Source: Candidatus Atribacteria bacterium (GTDB lineage: Bacteria; Atribacterota; JS1; SB-45; 34-128). From it: a stretch of DNA of 64,000 nt. The stretch's first letter is position 1, and each line of letters begins with the position of its first letter. Position numbers and translations under genes: made by a program. This document shows, in pieces, positions 16,847-26,795 of the stretch. The stretch lies in contig DMCY01000093.1 in the NCBI GenBank assembly GCA_003451675.1, positions 1 to 64,000 of the forward strand, written 5' to 3'. The notes under the pieces are model-generated. The model did no database searches. It saw only the letters and a list, made by a program, of their open reading frames with translations, and had not been told where the DNA came from.

Positions 16847-17871
16847 TTTTGAGCCTCTTTTGCCTTGTATTCTTTAAGTCTTTCAATTAAAAGTGGAACT
16901 ACCTCGTGTAAATCACCTACAATACCAAGATCTGCAAGTTTAAATATCTGTGCATCAGGTTCTTTATTGATGGCAATAATATTTTCCGATGTTTGCATCC
17001 CTGCGATATGCTGAACAGACCCGGATATACCGTTAGCAATATATAATGAGGGTGAAATAGTCTTACCGCTTAACCCTATCTGGTGGGGATATGTTTTCCA
17101 ACCTCTATCAACAACATCACGGGATGCACCGACCGCACCACCTAAGATCTCAGCCAATTCATCTATCATCTTAAATTTTTCTTTTTTCCCAATACCTCTG
17201 CCAGCAGACACAACTACTTTTGCATCCTGCACAGCGACCTGTTGAGATTCATCTTTTATAAATTTTATAAATTTTGCTCTCGATTTAAAAATCTCATCAC
17301 TATATTTTTTATATATTACTTCTCCTTTTCTGTTTTTATCAGGAAGAGCCGATTTCGTTGAATGCGGTCTTACTGTTGCCATCTGCGGTTTTGTATTTGG
17401 CGTTTTTATTGTTGCAAGAATATTTCCGCCTATTGCCGGTCGTGTTTGCAAAAGATTGTTTGTGCTCTCCTCTATATCAAGAACAGTACAATCCGCTGTA
17501 AGCCCCGTCTTTTTCTTAATTGCAATATAGGGCATTAGTGTCCTGCCCAATGTTGTAGCTGCGGCTATAAATATATGCGGATTATATTCATCTAAAAGTG
17601 AAACTAAAATTCTTGCATATGGTTCAACGAGAAAATTTTCCAAATGTTTATTATCAACAACGAATACTTTATCTGCACCTCTTGAAATTAGTTCATCTAT
17701 ATCCTCTTTTTTTATATTATAACCCAATATTACTGAAGTAAGCAGAGAATTTAACTTTTCTGTAAGCTTTTTCCCCCTGTTTAATAGTTCAAACGAAACT
17801 TCGCTTAATACGCCATGCCTTTGCTCTGCAAATGTCCACACTTCAGCCATCTTTATCCTCCTCATATTCAT
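16843..17871 (-). CDS. etfA: Electron transfer flavoprotein alpha subunit
   Basis: A 342-residue protein. The C-terminal FAD domain shows VVSAGRGIGKKE, VGASRDVVDRGW, QIGLSGKTISPSLYIANGIS and the HIAGMQTSENIIAINKEPDAQIF signature. It overlaps the dehydrogenase gene and the etfB gene by 4 nt each. With EtfB it forms the soluble heterodimer that takes electrons from the lactate dehydrogenase. Whether it is of the bifurcating type, with FAD also in EtfB, cannot be settled by eye. Confidence 0.93.
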   Translation of the reverse strand: MNMRRIKMAEVWTFAEQRHGVLSEVSFELLNRGKKLTEKLNSLLTSVILGYNIKKEDIDELISRGADKVFVVDNKHLENFLVEPYARILVSLLDEYNPHIFIAAATTLGRTLMPYIAIKKKTGLTADCTVLDIEESTNNLLQTRPAIGGNILATIKTPNTKPQMATVRPHSTKSALPDKNRKGEVIYKKYSDEIFKSRAKFIKFIKDESQQVAVQDAKVVVSAGRGIGKKEKFKMIDELAEILGGAVGASRDVVDRGWKTYPHQIGLSGKTISPSLYIANGISGSVQHIAGMQTSENIIAINKEPDAQIFKLADLGIVGDLHEVVPLLIERLKEYKAKEAQK

Positions 17872-18665
17872 ATCAATTCTTTTAAAATAAGATAATTCAC
17901 TATTTTATCTATTGCTTTTTCTAAATCATCTTCATCTTTGGCTATAAATTTTTCGCCTTCTCTTGATATCTTTTGAGCAAATATTTTAACTACCCTTGTA
18001 GGAGATCCTTTAAGGCCCAAACATTCATCTTGCGCATCAATATTTTCAGGTCCCCATATAGGTATTTTTATTTCCTTTGCCTTTAGCTTGCCTTTCAGAG
18101 TCGGCAATCTTGGATTATTTATTTCTTTTACAACTGTCACCACAGTCGGTAATTTTATATCTAAAAGTTCATAGCCTTCCTCTACAAGCCTTTTTACCTG
18201 AATCAAATCTTTTTCCAATCTGGCTATTTCACTTGTAAATGTAGATAATGGCAAATTAAGAAATGATGCTATACCCGGACCCACTTGTGCTGTATCACCA
18301 TCTGTAGCTCTTTCGCCACACAATATAAGATCAAAATTCCCCATCTTGTTTATGCATTGTGATAACACATAAGAGGTAACCCAGGTATCAGATCCAGCAA
18401 ATTTCCTATTCGATAGAAGTATTCCATTATCACACCCCATCGCAATTGCTTCTTTTATGGCCTCAATAGCTTTACCGGGGCCCATAGATATAACAGTAAC
18501 TTCGCCGCAGAATTGTTCTTTTAGTCTTATTGCTTCTTCGATAGCATATAAATCAAGAGGATTTATAATACTTTCAACCCCTTCTCTAATCATCGTCCCT
18601 GTTTCTTCGTCCATTTTTACATTACTCGTTTCAGGTACTTGTTTTATCGGTACAATAATCTTCAT
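17868..18665 (-). CDS. etfB: Electron transfer flavoprotein beta subunit
   Basis: 265 residues, starting MKIIVPIKQVPETSNVK as usual. NPLDLYAIEEAIRLKE, ILCGERATDGDTAQVGPGIA and the nucleotide-contact region LPTVVTVVKEINNPRLPTLKG are typical EtfB blocks. It is the first gene of the operon etfB-etfA-ldh-nagA-nagB, so the whole lactate and amino-sugar module is probably transcribed from a promoter just upstream of 18665. Confidence 0.94.
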   Translation of the reverse strand: MKIIVPIKQVPETSNVKMDEETGTMIREGVESIINPLDLYAIEEAIRLKEQFCGEVTVISMGPGKAIEAIKEAIAMGCDNGILLSNRKFAGSDTWVTSYVLSQCINKMGNFDLILCGERATDGDTAQVGPGIASFLNLPLSTFTSEIARLEKDLIQVKRLVEEGYELLDIKLPTVVTVVKEINNPRLPTLKGKLKAKEIKIPIWGPENIDAQDECLGLKGSPTRVVKIFAQKISREGEKFIAKDEDDLEKAIDKIVNYLILKELI

Positions 18666-18736
18666 TTACTATATTTTCTCCCTCAAATAAAATTAACTGA
18701 TTTTCCGAGCTTTAGATATTTATTTTATAAACATCC

Positions 18737-19939
18737 TCACCATTTTAAATGATTATAAAAATTTCTACCTGGTGTAATATCGCCTAAAACAACATGTTTT
18801 TTAGCTTTGGTAACCCGGGGAACATTGTTGGCTATTCCTTTCATAGTTTGATAAGCCAGAACTGCAAAAGCAATTGCTTCTTTAGCCTCACTGGAAAATC
18901 CCAACTCTTCCTGAGTTAAAACATTTATCTGCCTATTAGTAAGTAGTTTATTACAGTAATTTTTAATCATTTCCAACAGAGTCAAATTAAAACTTCCTCC
19001 CCCGCCGATAATAATTTGATCAATCTTACCTTTAATAAATCTTCGATAAGAATCAACTATTGAATAAGCTGTAAACGCAGTAGCAGTAGCAAGAATATCA
19101 GCTGCGCTTAATCCTATTTTTTGCCCTTGGGAAATAATTTCTCTGGCATATAAAAGACCAAAAACTTCTCGGCCGGTTGTCTTAGGAGCCTTTTGGCAAA
19201 TAAAAGGATGTTTCATCAACTCTTCTAAGAATTCTTCAGAAACTTTGCCTTCTTTTGCCCACTTGCCATCCTGATCATGTTTTAACCGACCATTGCTTAA
19301 TACAGAAACTATCCCATCAAGCAACATATTCCCCGGACCGGTATCTGTACCTTCAATCTCAGTAAAATTAGCTTTTGCAGGAAGATAAGTATAATTAGCA
19401 ATTCCACCGATATTTTGCAATATTCGAGAATATTTTGAATCACTATATAAAATATAATCAACATAAGGCACTAAAGGGGCTCCTTCTCCACCCCCTGCCA
19501 CATCCCTAATCCGAAAATTGCTTACTGTTGTAATCCCTGTTCTCTCAGTTATTACTCCTCCTGCCCCAATCTGCAAAGTAGAAATAAATTTTTTTTTCCT
19601 TACATCGTGATAAATTGTTTGCCCATGAGAACCAATTAAATCAACCTCTTCTAAACTTATGCCTGCCTTTTTTACAACCTGCAAAGCTGCATCAGCCAAT
19701 AATTCTCCTAATTTAAAATTCAACCTGCAAATCTTATCAACGGTCCCAAGTTTTTTATCACAGCAATTTAAAATTTCTTCATATACTGCTCGGCTATATT
19801 TTAAAGTGATAAATTCCACTAATTCAACTTCTAAACAATGCTTTTCTCCTATTTTAACTAAAGCTGCATCAATTCCATCCAAGGAAGTACCAGACATTAA
19901 CCCAACTACAAGTTTATAGCTCATCCTTCTCACCTCCAA
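18737..19939 (-). CDS. anmK: Anhydro-N-acetylmuramic acid kinase
   Basis: A 400-residue sugar kinase of the ASKHA fold. GLMSGTSLDGIDAALV near the N-terminus, SHGQTIYHD, GTDTGPGNMLLDG and IIGGGGSFN are the family blocks. It cleaves the 1,6-anhydro ring of anhMurNAc and phosphorylates it to MurNAc-6-P, the substrate of MurQ. The most N-terminal residues (MEVRR) may not be translated, since MSYKLVVGLMSGTS is the usual start. It lies within the cell-wall salvage island. Confidence 0.95.
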   Translation of the reverse strand: MEVRRMSYKLVVGLMSGTSLDGIDAALVKIGEKHCLEVELVEFITLKYSRAVYEEILNCCDKKLGTVDKICRLNFKLGELLADAALQVVKKAGISLEEVDLIGSHGQTIYHDVRKKKFISTLQIGAGGVITERTGITTVSNFRIRDVAGGGEGAPLVPYVDYILYSDSKYSRILQNIGGIANYTYLPAKANFTEIEGTDTGPGNMLLDGIVSVLSNGRLKHDQDGKWAKEGKVSEEFLEELMKHPFICQKAPKTTGREVFGLLYAREIISQGQKIGLSAADILATATAFTAYSIVDSYRRFIKGKIDQIIIGGGGSFNLTLLEMIKNYCNKLLTNRQINVLTQEELGFSSEAKEAIAFAVLAYQTMKGIANNVPRVTKAKKHVVLGDITPGRNFYNHLKW

Positions 19940-20009
19940 AAAAACCGAAATTTATCTATTATTTAAGCCTTTTACGCATACATCTCTCTCTTATTAAATT
20001 TGCCTTATT

Positions 20010-21095
20010 CTAAGAATTACAAAATAAACGTACAACTAAATTATGTAACAAGGGGCGAAATGAAATAATTTTTCTATTCTCTCTTGTTGGATGAACCCGA
20101 TTAGTTAATAAGGCCACTCCTATCTTTAATTCGGGATCAATCCAAAGAGATGTCCCTGTAAAACCGGTATGTCCAAAAGCCGCTTCACTAAAAAATACCC
20201 CGCCGGAAGAATGAGAATTTTTAATCAAATCCCACCCCAGGCCTCGGTGATTACCCAAATTAGAAGTCCAATCCTTCCTCATCAACTCTACTGATTTAAA
20301 AGATAATATCTTGACACCCTTATGCTTCCCATCGTTTAACAACATTTGTAAAAATTTAACCAAATCATCAATTACAGAAAAAAGTCCTGCATGCCCGCTA
20401 ACTCCATCGAAAGAAAATGCATTCTCATCATGCACTTCTCCAATCATCATTCTATCCCGCCACCCACACATCTCAGTGGCAGCATAATCTTTACTTTTAG
20501 TACAAGGTAAATTTTTTAGAGGATTAAAAACGGTCATCTTCATCCCTAATGGTTGAAAAATATGTCGCTCGGCATATTCGCCCAATCTCTTATCAGTTAC
20601 TCGCCAGATCAAATCTCCCAAAAGAATAAAATTCAAATCACTGTATATAACTTTTCCCCCCGTTTTAACTTCTAAAGGACTTTCTAAAACATGTTTAATT
20701 TTTTCTTTATAATTAAGACCTTGATCCCACAGACGAATAATCGCTGGAAATCCTGAGGTATGAGTTAATAGATGAAAAATGCTTATCTCTTTTTTTTCAC
20801 TGGGAAGCTCAGGATATAAATGCTTAATATAATCCCAAAGATTGATCTTCCCTTTTTCAATCAATTGCATAACAGCAATGGTGGTAGCCATGACTTTGGT
20901 TAAGGAAGCTAAATCAAAAATGGTGTTCTCTTTCATTTTAATCTTATCTGGCTCCAATTGGGCATAACCAAAACTATCTTGATATAAAACTCTTTTATCA
21001 TTCACTACTGTTAAAACAGCACCAGGAAAAACTCCTTTTTTCAAGCCGAACTGAATAAACCGGGCTACTTTTTCTTTTTTATCCTGTTCAATCAT
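20010..21095 (-). CDS. Beta-lactamase-family serine hydrolase
   Basis: A 361-residue class-C beta-lactamase-type protein without a signal peptide. The SxxK motif is in FDLASLTKVMATT, the YxN-type motif in VIYSDLNFIL, and the third motif is HTG in FGHTGFTG. Members act on peptidoglycan peptides or esters. Its place beside anmK, murQ and an oligopeptide importer favours a role in trimming muropeptides, which is inference. It ends 70 nt upstream of anmK. Confidence 0.82.
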   Translation of the reverse strand: MIEQDKKEKVARFIQFGLKKGVFPGAVLTVVNDKRVLYQDSFGYAQLEPDKIKMKENTIFDLASLTKVMATTIAVMQLIEKGKINLWDYIKHLYPELPSEKKEISIFHLLTHTSGFPAIIRLWDQGLNYKEKIKHVLESPLEVKTGGKVIYSDLNFILLGDLIWRVTDKRLGEYAERHIFQPLGMKMTVFNPLKNLPCTKSKDYAATEMCGWRDRMMIGEVHDENAFSFDGVSGHAGLFSVIDDLVKFLQMLLNDGKHKGVKILSFKSVELMRKDWTSNLGNHRGLGWDLIKNSHSSGGVFFSEAAFGHTGFTGTSLWIDPELKIGVALLTNRVHPTRENRKIISFRPLLHNLVVRLFCNS

Positions 21096-21400
21096 TTCTA
21101 ATTTTCTCCTACAATCTACTTAATTGTTGATTTTCCTGTAATTTTTAATAATTATAAATACTTTTTCGTGCTATTTTTTCTCATATAATATACCAAGAAA
21201 GCAATATATTTTCTAAGATGATAGCAATACATCTGTATCGACAGTCACAATTGGATATTTTATTTCTTTCTTTACCTTATCTGCATATTTTAAGTTTTCT
21301 TAAACCTTTTTTCTATCTTAATCTCAACTTTAATGCCTAACATTAAATAAACCGAATTTCAAAGACTTGAGGATATAAATTAGTGAGTACTACAATATTG
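21096..21400. other. Intergenic stretch without recognised features
   Basis: AT-rich sequence. It contains no supported gene, and no ATPase gene follows the permeases here. Confidence 0.5.
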
Positions 21401-22243
21401 CTATCTCACATTTTTTAATCTTGGGTCCAGAATATCTCTCAAACCATCTCCTAACAAATTAAAACCAATAACTATTAAAAAAATAGTTATTCCAGGAAAT
21501 ATAGCACTCCATGGAGCAATAATAATAAACCTTCTAGCATCACCCAACATACTCCCCCAAGAAGGAAATGGAGGTTGTACGCCTAATCCCAAAAAACTTA
21601 AGGACGATTCCAGAAGAATTCCTAGAGAAAGACATAAAGAAATTTGAACTATAAGAGAAGGTATAATATTAGGTAAAAGATGTTTAAATAAAATACGATT
21701 TCTAGTTCCTCCAATAGCTAAAGCTGCCTCTACAAATTCCAAATTCTTTATAGCTAAAATAGCTGCTCGGCTTATTCTAGCAAACTGAGGAATATAAACA
21801 ATGCCTATGGCAATTATTACATTATAAGTATTTTCTCCAAGAACTCCCATAATAAATATAGCTAGAAGAAGGGGAGGGAAAGAAAAAATAATATCATTTA
21901 TTCTCATTATAATATTATCGTAAATTCCTCCTAAAAATCCTGCCCAAATACCCATTAAAATTCCAAATGTAGCTGCTATAAGTGTTGCACTAAAACTGAC
22001 ACTAAGAGATATCCTGCTACCATATATAATACGTGATAAAACATCTCTTCCAAATTGGTCAGTTCCCATAAAATGCCTTGTTTTAAAGCATGGGGGCTGC
22101 AACATCTCTTCAAAATTCATCTCCAAAGGGTCGAAAGGTGTCCAAAAAATGCCCATAATTGTAATAAAACCATAAAATAAAATAATTAAAAGACCTACAA
22201 AGGCTACATGATTTTTATTTATCTTTAAGTAAAAAAGTTTCAT
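21401..22243 (-). CDS. Oligopeptide/dipeptide-type ABC transporter permease (DppC-like)
   Basis: A 280-residue membrane protein of the BPD permease family with the N-terminal OppC segment. HFMGTDQFGRDVLSRIIYGSRISL is the hallmark block. The EAA loop EAALAIGGTRNRILFKHLLPN contacts the ATPase, and it ends LGDGLRDILDPR as usual. It sits 11 nt after the DppB-like gene. The usual DppD and DppF ATPase genes do not follow, so the importer must borrow ATPases from another locus. Confidence 0.9.
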   Translation of the reverse strand: MKLFYLKINKNHVAFVGLLIILFYGFITIMGIFWTPFDPLEMNFEEMLQPPCFKTRHFMGTDQFGRDVLSRIIYGSRISLSVSFSATLIAATFGILMGIWAGFLGGIYDNIIMRINDIIFSFPPLLLAIFIMGVLGENTYNVIIAIGIVYIPQFARISRAAILAIKNLEFVEAALAIGGTRNRILFKHLLPNIIPSLIVQISLCLSLGILLESSLSFLGLGVQPPFPSWGSMLGDARRFIIIAPWSAIFPGITIFLIVIGFNLLGDGLRDILDPRLKNVR

Positions 22244-22254
22244 TTTTCCCCTTC

Positions 22255-23205
22255 TTATTCATATCTAATTCGAGGATCTATATATACATAAAGGATATCA
22301 GTAAAAAGATTTATAAGGACAAAAAATACAGTAGTAATCAATACAATTCCTTGCAAAAGGGGGTAATCTCTCTGATATATGGCATAAAGAACCAATCTCC
22401 CCATTCCTGGTAAAGCAAAAACTTCTTCTATTACAATGGCTCCTCCCATTAAATATCCTGCATTAAAACCCAATACAGTGATTACAGGCAAAAGGGCATT
22501 TTTCAAGACATGTTTTGCCAGTATATTTTTTTCAGAAACTCCTTTAGATCTTGCAGTTCTAATATAATCCATTTGGGTAACTTCTAATATATTATATCTC
22601 GTAAATCTCATAATTACTGCTGCTAAACCTCCTCCTAAAGCCAGAGAAGGAAAAAACATCATCTTTAAATTAAGAATAGAATTTTTTGATAAAGAAATAT
22701 AGGTTCCCATAGGAATCCACCCTTTAAAGGAAGAAAAAAACATCACAAATAAAATTGCTAAAAAAAATTGAGGAATAGAAAGTCCTAAAAGTCCTGCAAT
22801 CCTTATAACCAAGCCCATAAATGGATTTTGTTTCCTGCTCGAGAGAATGCCAAGAGGTATCCCTATTAGGACTGAAAAACATAAAGCAAAAATAGTAAGC
22901 TCTAAAGTTAAAGGAAGGCGACTTAAAATATCAGAAAGAACGGGACGACTAGTTCTTAAGGAACAACCAAAGTCACCTCTGATAATTCTAGAAAGCCACT
23001 CTCCGTAAAGAACAAGCACAGGTTTATCTTCTCCAAAAATTGCTTTTAACTCCTCCATCTGTTTAGGTGTTGTCTCTACCTGCGTTCCCAAATATACTTC
23101 TAAAGCACTACCAGGAATAAGCCGAACCATAAAGAATATTAAAATAGAAACTCCTAAAATAACAAAAACGAGACTGATAAATCTTTTTAAAATATATCCA
23201 TACAT
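22255..23205 (-). CDS. Oligopeptide/dipeptide-type ABC transporter permease (DppB-like)
   Basis: A 316-residue membrane protein. It has the N-terminal LGVSILIFFMVRLIPG block, the EAA loop DYIRTARSKGVSEKNILAKHVLKNALLP and the VFALPGMGRLVLYAIYQRDYP block of DppB proteins. It forms the membrane channel with the adjacent DppC-like subunit. A stable hairpin separates it from the upstream binding-protein gene. Confidence 0.92.
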   Translation of the reverse strand: MYGYILKRFISLVFVILGVSILIFFMVRLIPGSALEVYLGTQVETTPKQMEELKAIFGEDKPVLVLYGEWLSRIIRGDFGCSLRTSRPVLSDILSRLPLTLELTIFALCFSVLIGIPLGILSSRKQNPFMGLVIRIAGLLGLSIPQFFLAILFVMFFSSFKGWIPMGTYISLSKNSILNLKMMFFPSLALGGGLAAVIMRFTRYNILEVTQMDYIRTARSKGVSEKNILAKHVLKNALLPVITVLGFNAGYLMGGAIVIEEVFALPGMGRLVLYAIYQRDYPLLQGIVLITTVFFVLINLFTDILYVYIDPRIRYE

Positions 23206-23223
23206 AAATTACTCCTTAAAAGG

Positions 23224-23254
23224 AAAAGGAGGACTCACAAAGAGTCCTCCTTTT
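23224..23254 (-). terminator. Hairpin between the binding-protein and permease genes
   Basis: AAAAGGAGGACTC (23224-23236) and GAGTCCTCCTTTT (23242-23254) form a perfect 13-bp stem with a 5-nt loop. It lies between the stop of the binding protein and the start of the DppB-like gene on the minus strand. It probably acts as an attenuator or mRNA-stabilising stem that makes the binding protein more abundant than the permeases. Confidence 0.75.
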
Positions 23255-23259
23255 ATAAC

Positions 23260-24780
23260 TTATTTCTCCAGCCAAGTTTGGGAAAGATACTGGATGGAAC
23301 CATTCCCTATTTGTCTAAAATTTTTCACATTTGGACTTAAAACTTGAGTCTCTAAGGGAACATAAAGAAAGATTACGGGCATTTTTTCTGAAAGTAAAAC
23401 TTGAATTTTATCATATATAGGCTTTCTATCCTCAAATTTTACAAGCCCTCTTCCTTCATCTAACAAATTATCCACTTCTTCATCTTTAAATAACCAATTA
23501 TTTACGCCACCCGTACTGTGGAGACTACGATAAAGGAATCTATCAGGCTCAGGAGATCCTCCTCTAAGTTCTACGATAGAATCAAAATCTCTCTTCACCC
23601 AACGATTAATATATATTCCCCATTCTACTACCTCTAGCTCAGGAATAAGACCAATTTCCTTTAACTGACTCTGAATTACTTGAGCTACCGCTAATCCACC
23701 CTCATACGAATTAGAAGTAACAATATTAAAGGAAAAACCATCGGGATACCCTGCCTCAATAAGAAGCTCTCTAGCTTTCTTTAAATTCCGCTTAGAAAAA
23801 GGAAGTTCCTCTAAGGGTTTTGCCCACTTTTTTACAGAAGCAGAGAGAGGCCCTGAAGGCTGTGCCATTCCAAATTCAGCTGCAGTTACTATTTCATCTC
23901 TATCTATTGCCAAAGCAATTGCTTCTCTTACTCTTACATCATTAAAAGGTTTTCGGGTATTATTAAATCCAAACGTCCTTAAGTTAAGTCCTGGAATTTG
24001 CATTACTACAAGATTCGGATCTTTTTTGGCTTGCAATATTATACTTCCTTCATTAATAGTTGCCATATCAAGACTTCCCGATTTAATTCCAGCAAGAAGC
24101 GATGTTTGCTCTGGAATAACTCTAAAAATTACAGCATCAAGATATGGAAGCCCCTTTTCGAAATAATTAGGATTTTTTACAAGTTTCATATAATTATCAG
24201 GAATCCATTCTTCTAATTTAAAAGGTCCTGTTCCCACTGCATTCCTTTGAAGGTTCCCATATTTTTCCACTTCTTCCTTTGGAACTATGGAACAATTTTT
24301 GGAAGCAAGCCCATTTAAAAAAGAGGCTAAGGGAGACGAGAGTTTTATCCTTATAGTATATTTGTTAATTGGTTCAATGTTTGATATGGGAGCTATATAT
24401 GAGCGACCGGGAGAAGTCGTCTCAGGATCAAGTATTCTTTCTAAGCTAAATTTTACATCATCAGCAGTAAGTTCTCTTCCATTATGAAATTTTACACCCT
24501 TCTTTAAATGAAAAATGTAAGTTAGACTATCTGGGATTTCCCAAGAATCTGCTAAGTCTGGTACAATATTAAGGTTATAATCCAGTTTTACCAATGTATT
24601 ATAAAGAAGGTCTATACGTCGAAATGAAGAGAAAGCAGTAACTATGTGAGGATCTAACCCCACCACCTCTTGGTCCACACCAATAACAAGGGTACCCCCT
24701 TTTGATTCTGCTAACGCAAAAGGGGTTAATAAAATTACAATTAACATTAAACTAATTAGCAAAGTAAAAAAAATTTTCAT
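23260..24780 (-). CDS. ABC transporter solute-binding protein, family 5
   Basis: 506 residues. The signal peptide is a Lys-containing start plus a hydrophobic core, ending about AESKGG; no lipobox cysteine is seen. The family-5 signature is YNTLVKLDYNLNIVPDLADSWEI, then FHLKKGVKFHNGRELTADDVKFSLERI. It captures a peptide, muropeptide or oligosaccharide outside the cell and delivers it to the DppB/DppC-like channel encoded next. The surrounding peptidoglycan-salvage genes suggest a cell-wall fragment, but the ligand is not determined by the sequence. Confidence 0.9.
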   Translation of the reverse strand: MKIFFTLLISLMLIVILLTPFALAESKGGTLVIGVDQEVVGLDPHIVTAFSSFRRIDLLYNTLVKLDYNLNIVPDLADSWEIPDSLTYIFHLKKGVKFHNGRELTADDVKFSLERILDPETTSPGRSYIAPISNIEPINKYTIRIKLSSPLASFLNGLASKNCSIVPKEEVEKYGNLQRNAVGTGPFKLEEWIPDNYMKLVKNPNYFEKGLPYLDAVIFRVIPEQTSLLAGIKSGSLDMATINEGSIILQAKKDPNLVVMQIPGLNLRTFGFNNTRKPFNDVRVREAIALAIDRDEIVTAAEFGMAQPSGPLSASVKKWAKPLEELPFSKRNLKKARELLIEAGYPDGFSFNIVTSNSYEGGLAVAQVIQSQLKEIGLIPELEVVEWGIYINRWVKRDFDSIVELRGGSPEPDRFLYRSLHSTGGVNNWLFKDEEVDNLLDEGRGLVKFEDRKPIYDKIQVLLSEKMPVIFLYVPLETQVLSPNVKNFRQIGNGSIQYLSQTWLEK

Positions 24781-25069
24781 TTTTCCCTCCTTTAAACTTT
24801 TTTTCTAATTTTTAGTATTTAGTTTTCATATTTTTTCCATAGAGACATCCGAAAAACTTATAAGATTTTTGATATCATCTTATCAATACCTCCTCTCTCT
24901 TAATATTTCCTCAATTATCTTAGTTAAAACTTCTGACTCCACCCTCCTCTAATTCATTTAGTGAGATGCTAAATATACTTGATTTTTCTCAATAGATAAA
25001 TATCATATTTATGTAGATACCCCAGGCATACCTGTAATATTCTACCCTTCTGGTTAACAAAGAATATTC

Positions 25070-25567
25070 TTAAACCAATTTAGCCATATAAATATCGTTA
25101 ATATAGCAACCATTCACAAATAAAGAATGTTCTTTTACCCCTTCCACTTTAAAATCCATTTTTTTGTATAGCGCTTGGCCAGCTTTGTTGTTTTCCATTA
25201 CAGTTAATTCCAAACGATGAATTTTATTTTGAATAGCCCACTTTTCCAATTCGATAAACAGTTTTGTTCCAATACCCTGTCCTACATAATCCTGTAATAT
25301 CCCAATGCTTATGTGCACACAATGCTTGACTCTGCTAATATCACGTCCTAAGGCTAAAAGATAACCTACTAGCTGTCTATCTACATCTACAACTAATAAG
25401 GTTGATTTTTTATTTTTGGTTAAATCCCGAATAATTTTTCTCTGCTGGTCAATGGATATATTTAACTCCCCGGGTTCATAGAGCCTGAATTCCGTTTCCC
25501 TATCAAGCTTTTTACATAAATTTAAATAATTTTTTGCATCTTCCGTTCTTATCATTCTTATAAGCAT
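25070..25567 (-). CDS. GNAT-family N-acetyltransferase
   Basis: A 165-residue acetyltransferase. The acetyl-CoA loop is visible in ILQDYVGQGIGTKLFIELEKWA (V..G.G type), followed by LELTVMENNKAGQALYKKMDFKVEG. The substrate is unknown. It stands alone between the importer and murQ, with 290 nt and 285 nt of sequence on either side in which I see no gene. Confidence 0.88.
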   Translation of the reverse strand: MLIRMIRTEDAKNYLNLCKKLDRETEFRLYEPGELNISIDQQRKIIRDLTKNKKSTLLVVDVDRQLVGYLLALGRDISRVKHCVHISIGILQDYVGQGIGTKLFIELEKWAIQNKIHRLELTVMENNKAGQALYKKMDFKVEGVKEHSLFVNGCYINDIYMAKLV

Positions 25568-25852
25568 TAAATACTACCCCCTTTACCTTTCAATAGAAAT
25601 ACTAACTTGAACATTCCCATTCATCAAAAGACATTAGTAGTACTCGGTAAGCTATTTGAAAAATTATATCTAGATTACCTTTAGAAAATTCGTCTCTTAC
25701 TATAATAAAAGCTATAGCTTCGTTATATTACTCGAAAAATCATACTTTTCAACAAAAGTAAACCTCTGTTTATTTTTTTCAAACTCTCAATTATCGCAAA
25801 TTAATTTATTAATCATCATAAACTAATAACTAATATTTTCTTCTCTACTATC

Positions 25853-26752
25853 TCAATCAATTATCTTAACCAAAACTTCTTCCTTTTCTTTCAACAGTTT
25901 CAATGCCTTCTCCAGAGTAACTCCTTTTTGATACATTACAATAGCCGCTTTTATATTAAAATCAGCTTTTTTCAAATATTCTGCCGTTGTTTCGTAATTG
26001 GCATTAGTAATTTCCATAAAGATATTTTTAGCCCTCTCTCTCAGTTTGCAATTAGAAGGATTAAGATCAACCATTAAGTTTGAATAAACCTTGCCTAATT
26101 TAATCATCACTGTAGTAGATATCATGTTTAAGACCATCTTCTGGGCAGTCCCCGCTTTCATCCTGGTGGATCCTGTAATTACTTCAGGTCCTACAATAGG
26201 AACTATTGCCACTTCTACTTTTTTTTCTAAAAGTGAACCAATGATACAAACAAGTCCAATAATAAGGGCTCCATGTTTTTTAGCTTCTTCTATAGCTCCT
26301 AGCACATAAGGAGTATTCCCACTAGCAGCTATTCCAATTACACTATCTAAATCATTTATGCTATATTTTTTTATTGCTTTTGCCCCCATATCAAAATCAT
26401 CTTCTGTTTCTTCCTGTGAAGCAAACATAGCCTTTTCCCCTCCTGCTAAAATCCCTAGCACTTTACCCTTTTCCACACTAAAAGTGGGTCCACATTCTAT
26501 TGCATCTAATATCCCCAGCCGGCCACTGGTTCCTGCCCCTACATAAAACAATCGACCCCCTTTTCTCATTCTATCAGCAATCATATCAACTGCTTTTTTA
26601 ATAGCAGGTATCTCCGCTCTAACAGCCTCGGCTACTTTGGCATCTTCCTGATTAATTAAACGTATTATTTCCTCTGTGTCCATCTGATCAATTTTCATAC
26701 TAACAGGATTTCTTTCTTCGGTAATTATAGAAATTTTATTATTTAGTACCAT
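25853..26752 (-). CDS. murQ: N-acetylmuramic acid 6-phosphate etherase
   Basis: A 299-residue SIS-domain enzyme. YVGAGTSGRLGILDAIECGPTF is the MurQ signature; IGIAASGNTPYV and GSTRMKAGTAQKMVLN follow. It splits the lactyl ether of MurNAc-6-P to give GlcNAc-6-P and D-lactate in the cytoplasm. GlcNAc-6-P goes to NagA/NagB, encoded 11 kb away in the same island. The gene lies 43 nt downstream of an RpiR-type regulator that itself has a sugar-phosphate-binding SIS domain. Confidence 0.96.
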   Translation of the reverse strand: MVLNNKISIITEERNPVSMKIDQMDTEEIIRLINQEDAKVAEAVRAEIPAIKKAVDMIADRMRKGGRLFYVGAGTSGRLGILDAIECGPTFSVEKGKVLGILAGGEKAMFASQEETEDDFDMGAKAIKKYSINDLDSVIGIAASGNTPYVLGAIEEAKKHGALIIGLVCIIGSLLEKKVEVAIVPIVGPEVITGSTRMKAGTAQKMVLNMISTTVMIKLGKVYSNLMVDLNPSNCKLRERAKNIFMEITNANYETTAEYLKKADFNIKAAIVMYQKGVTLEKALKLLKEKEEVLVKIID

Positions 26753-26795
26753 ATTATCTCCTCACTGTTAACTTTTTTATGTATTCATAATTTAA

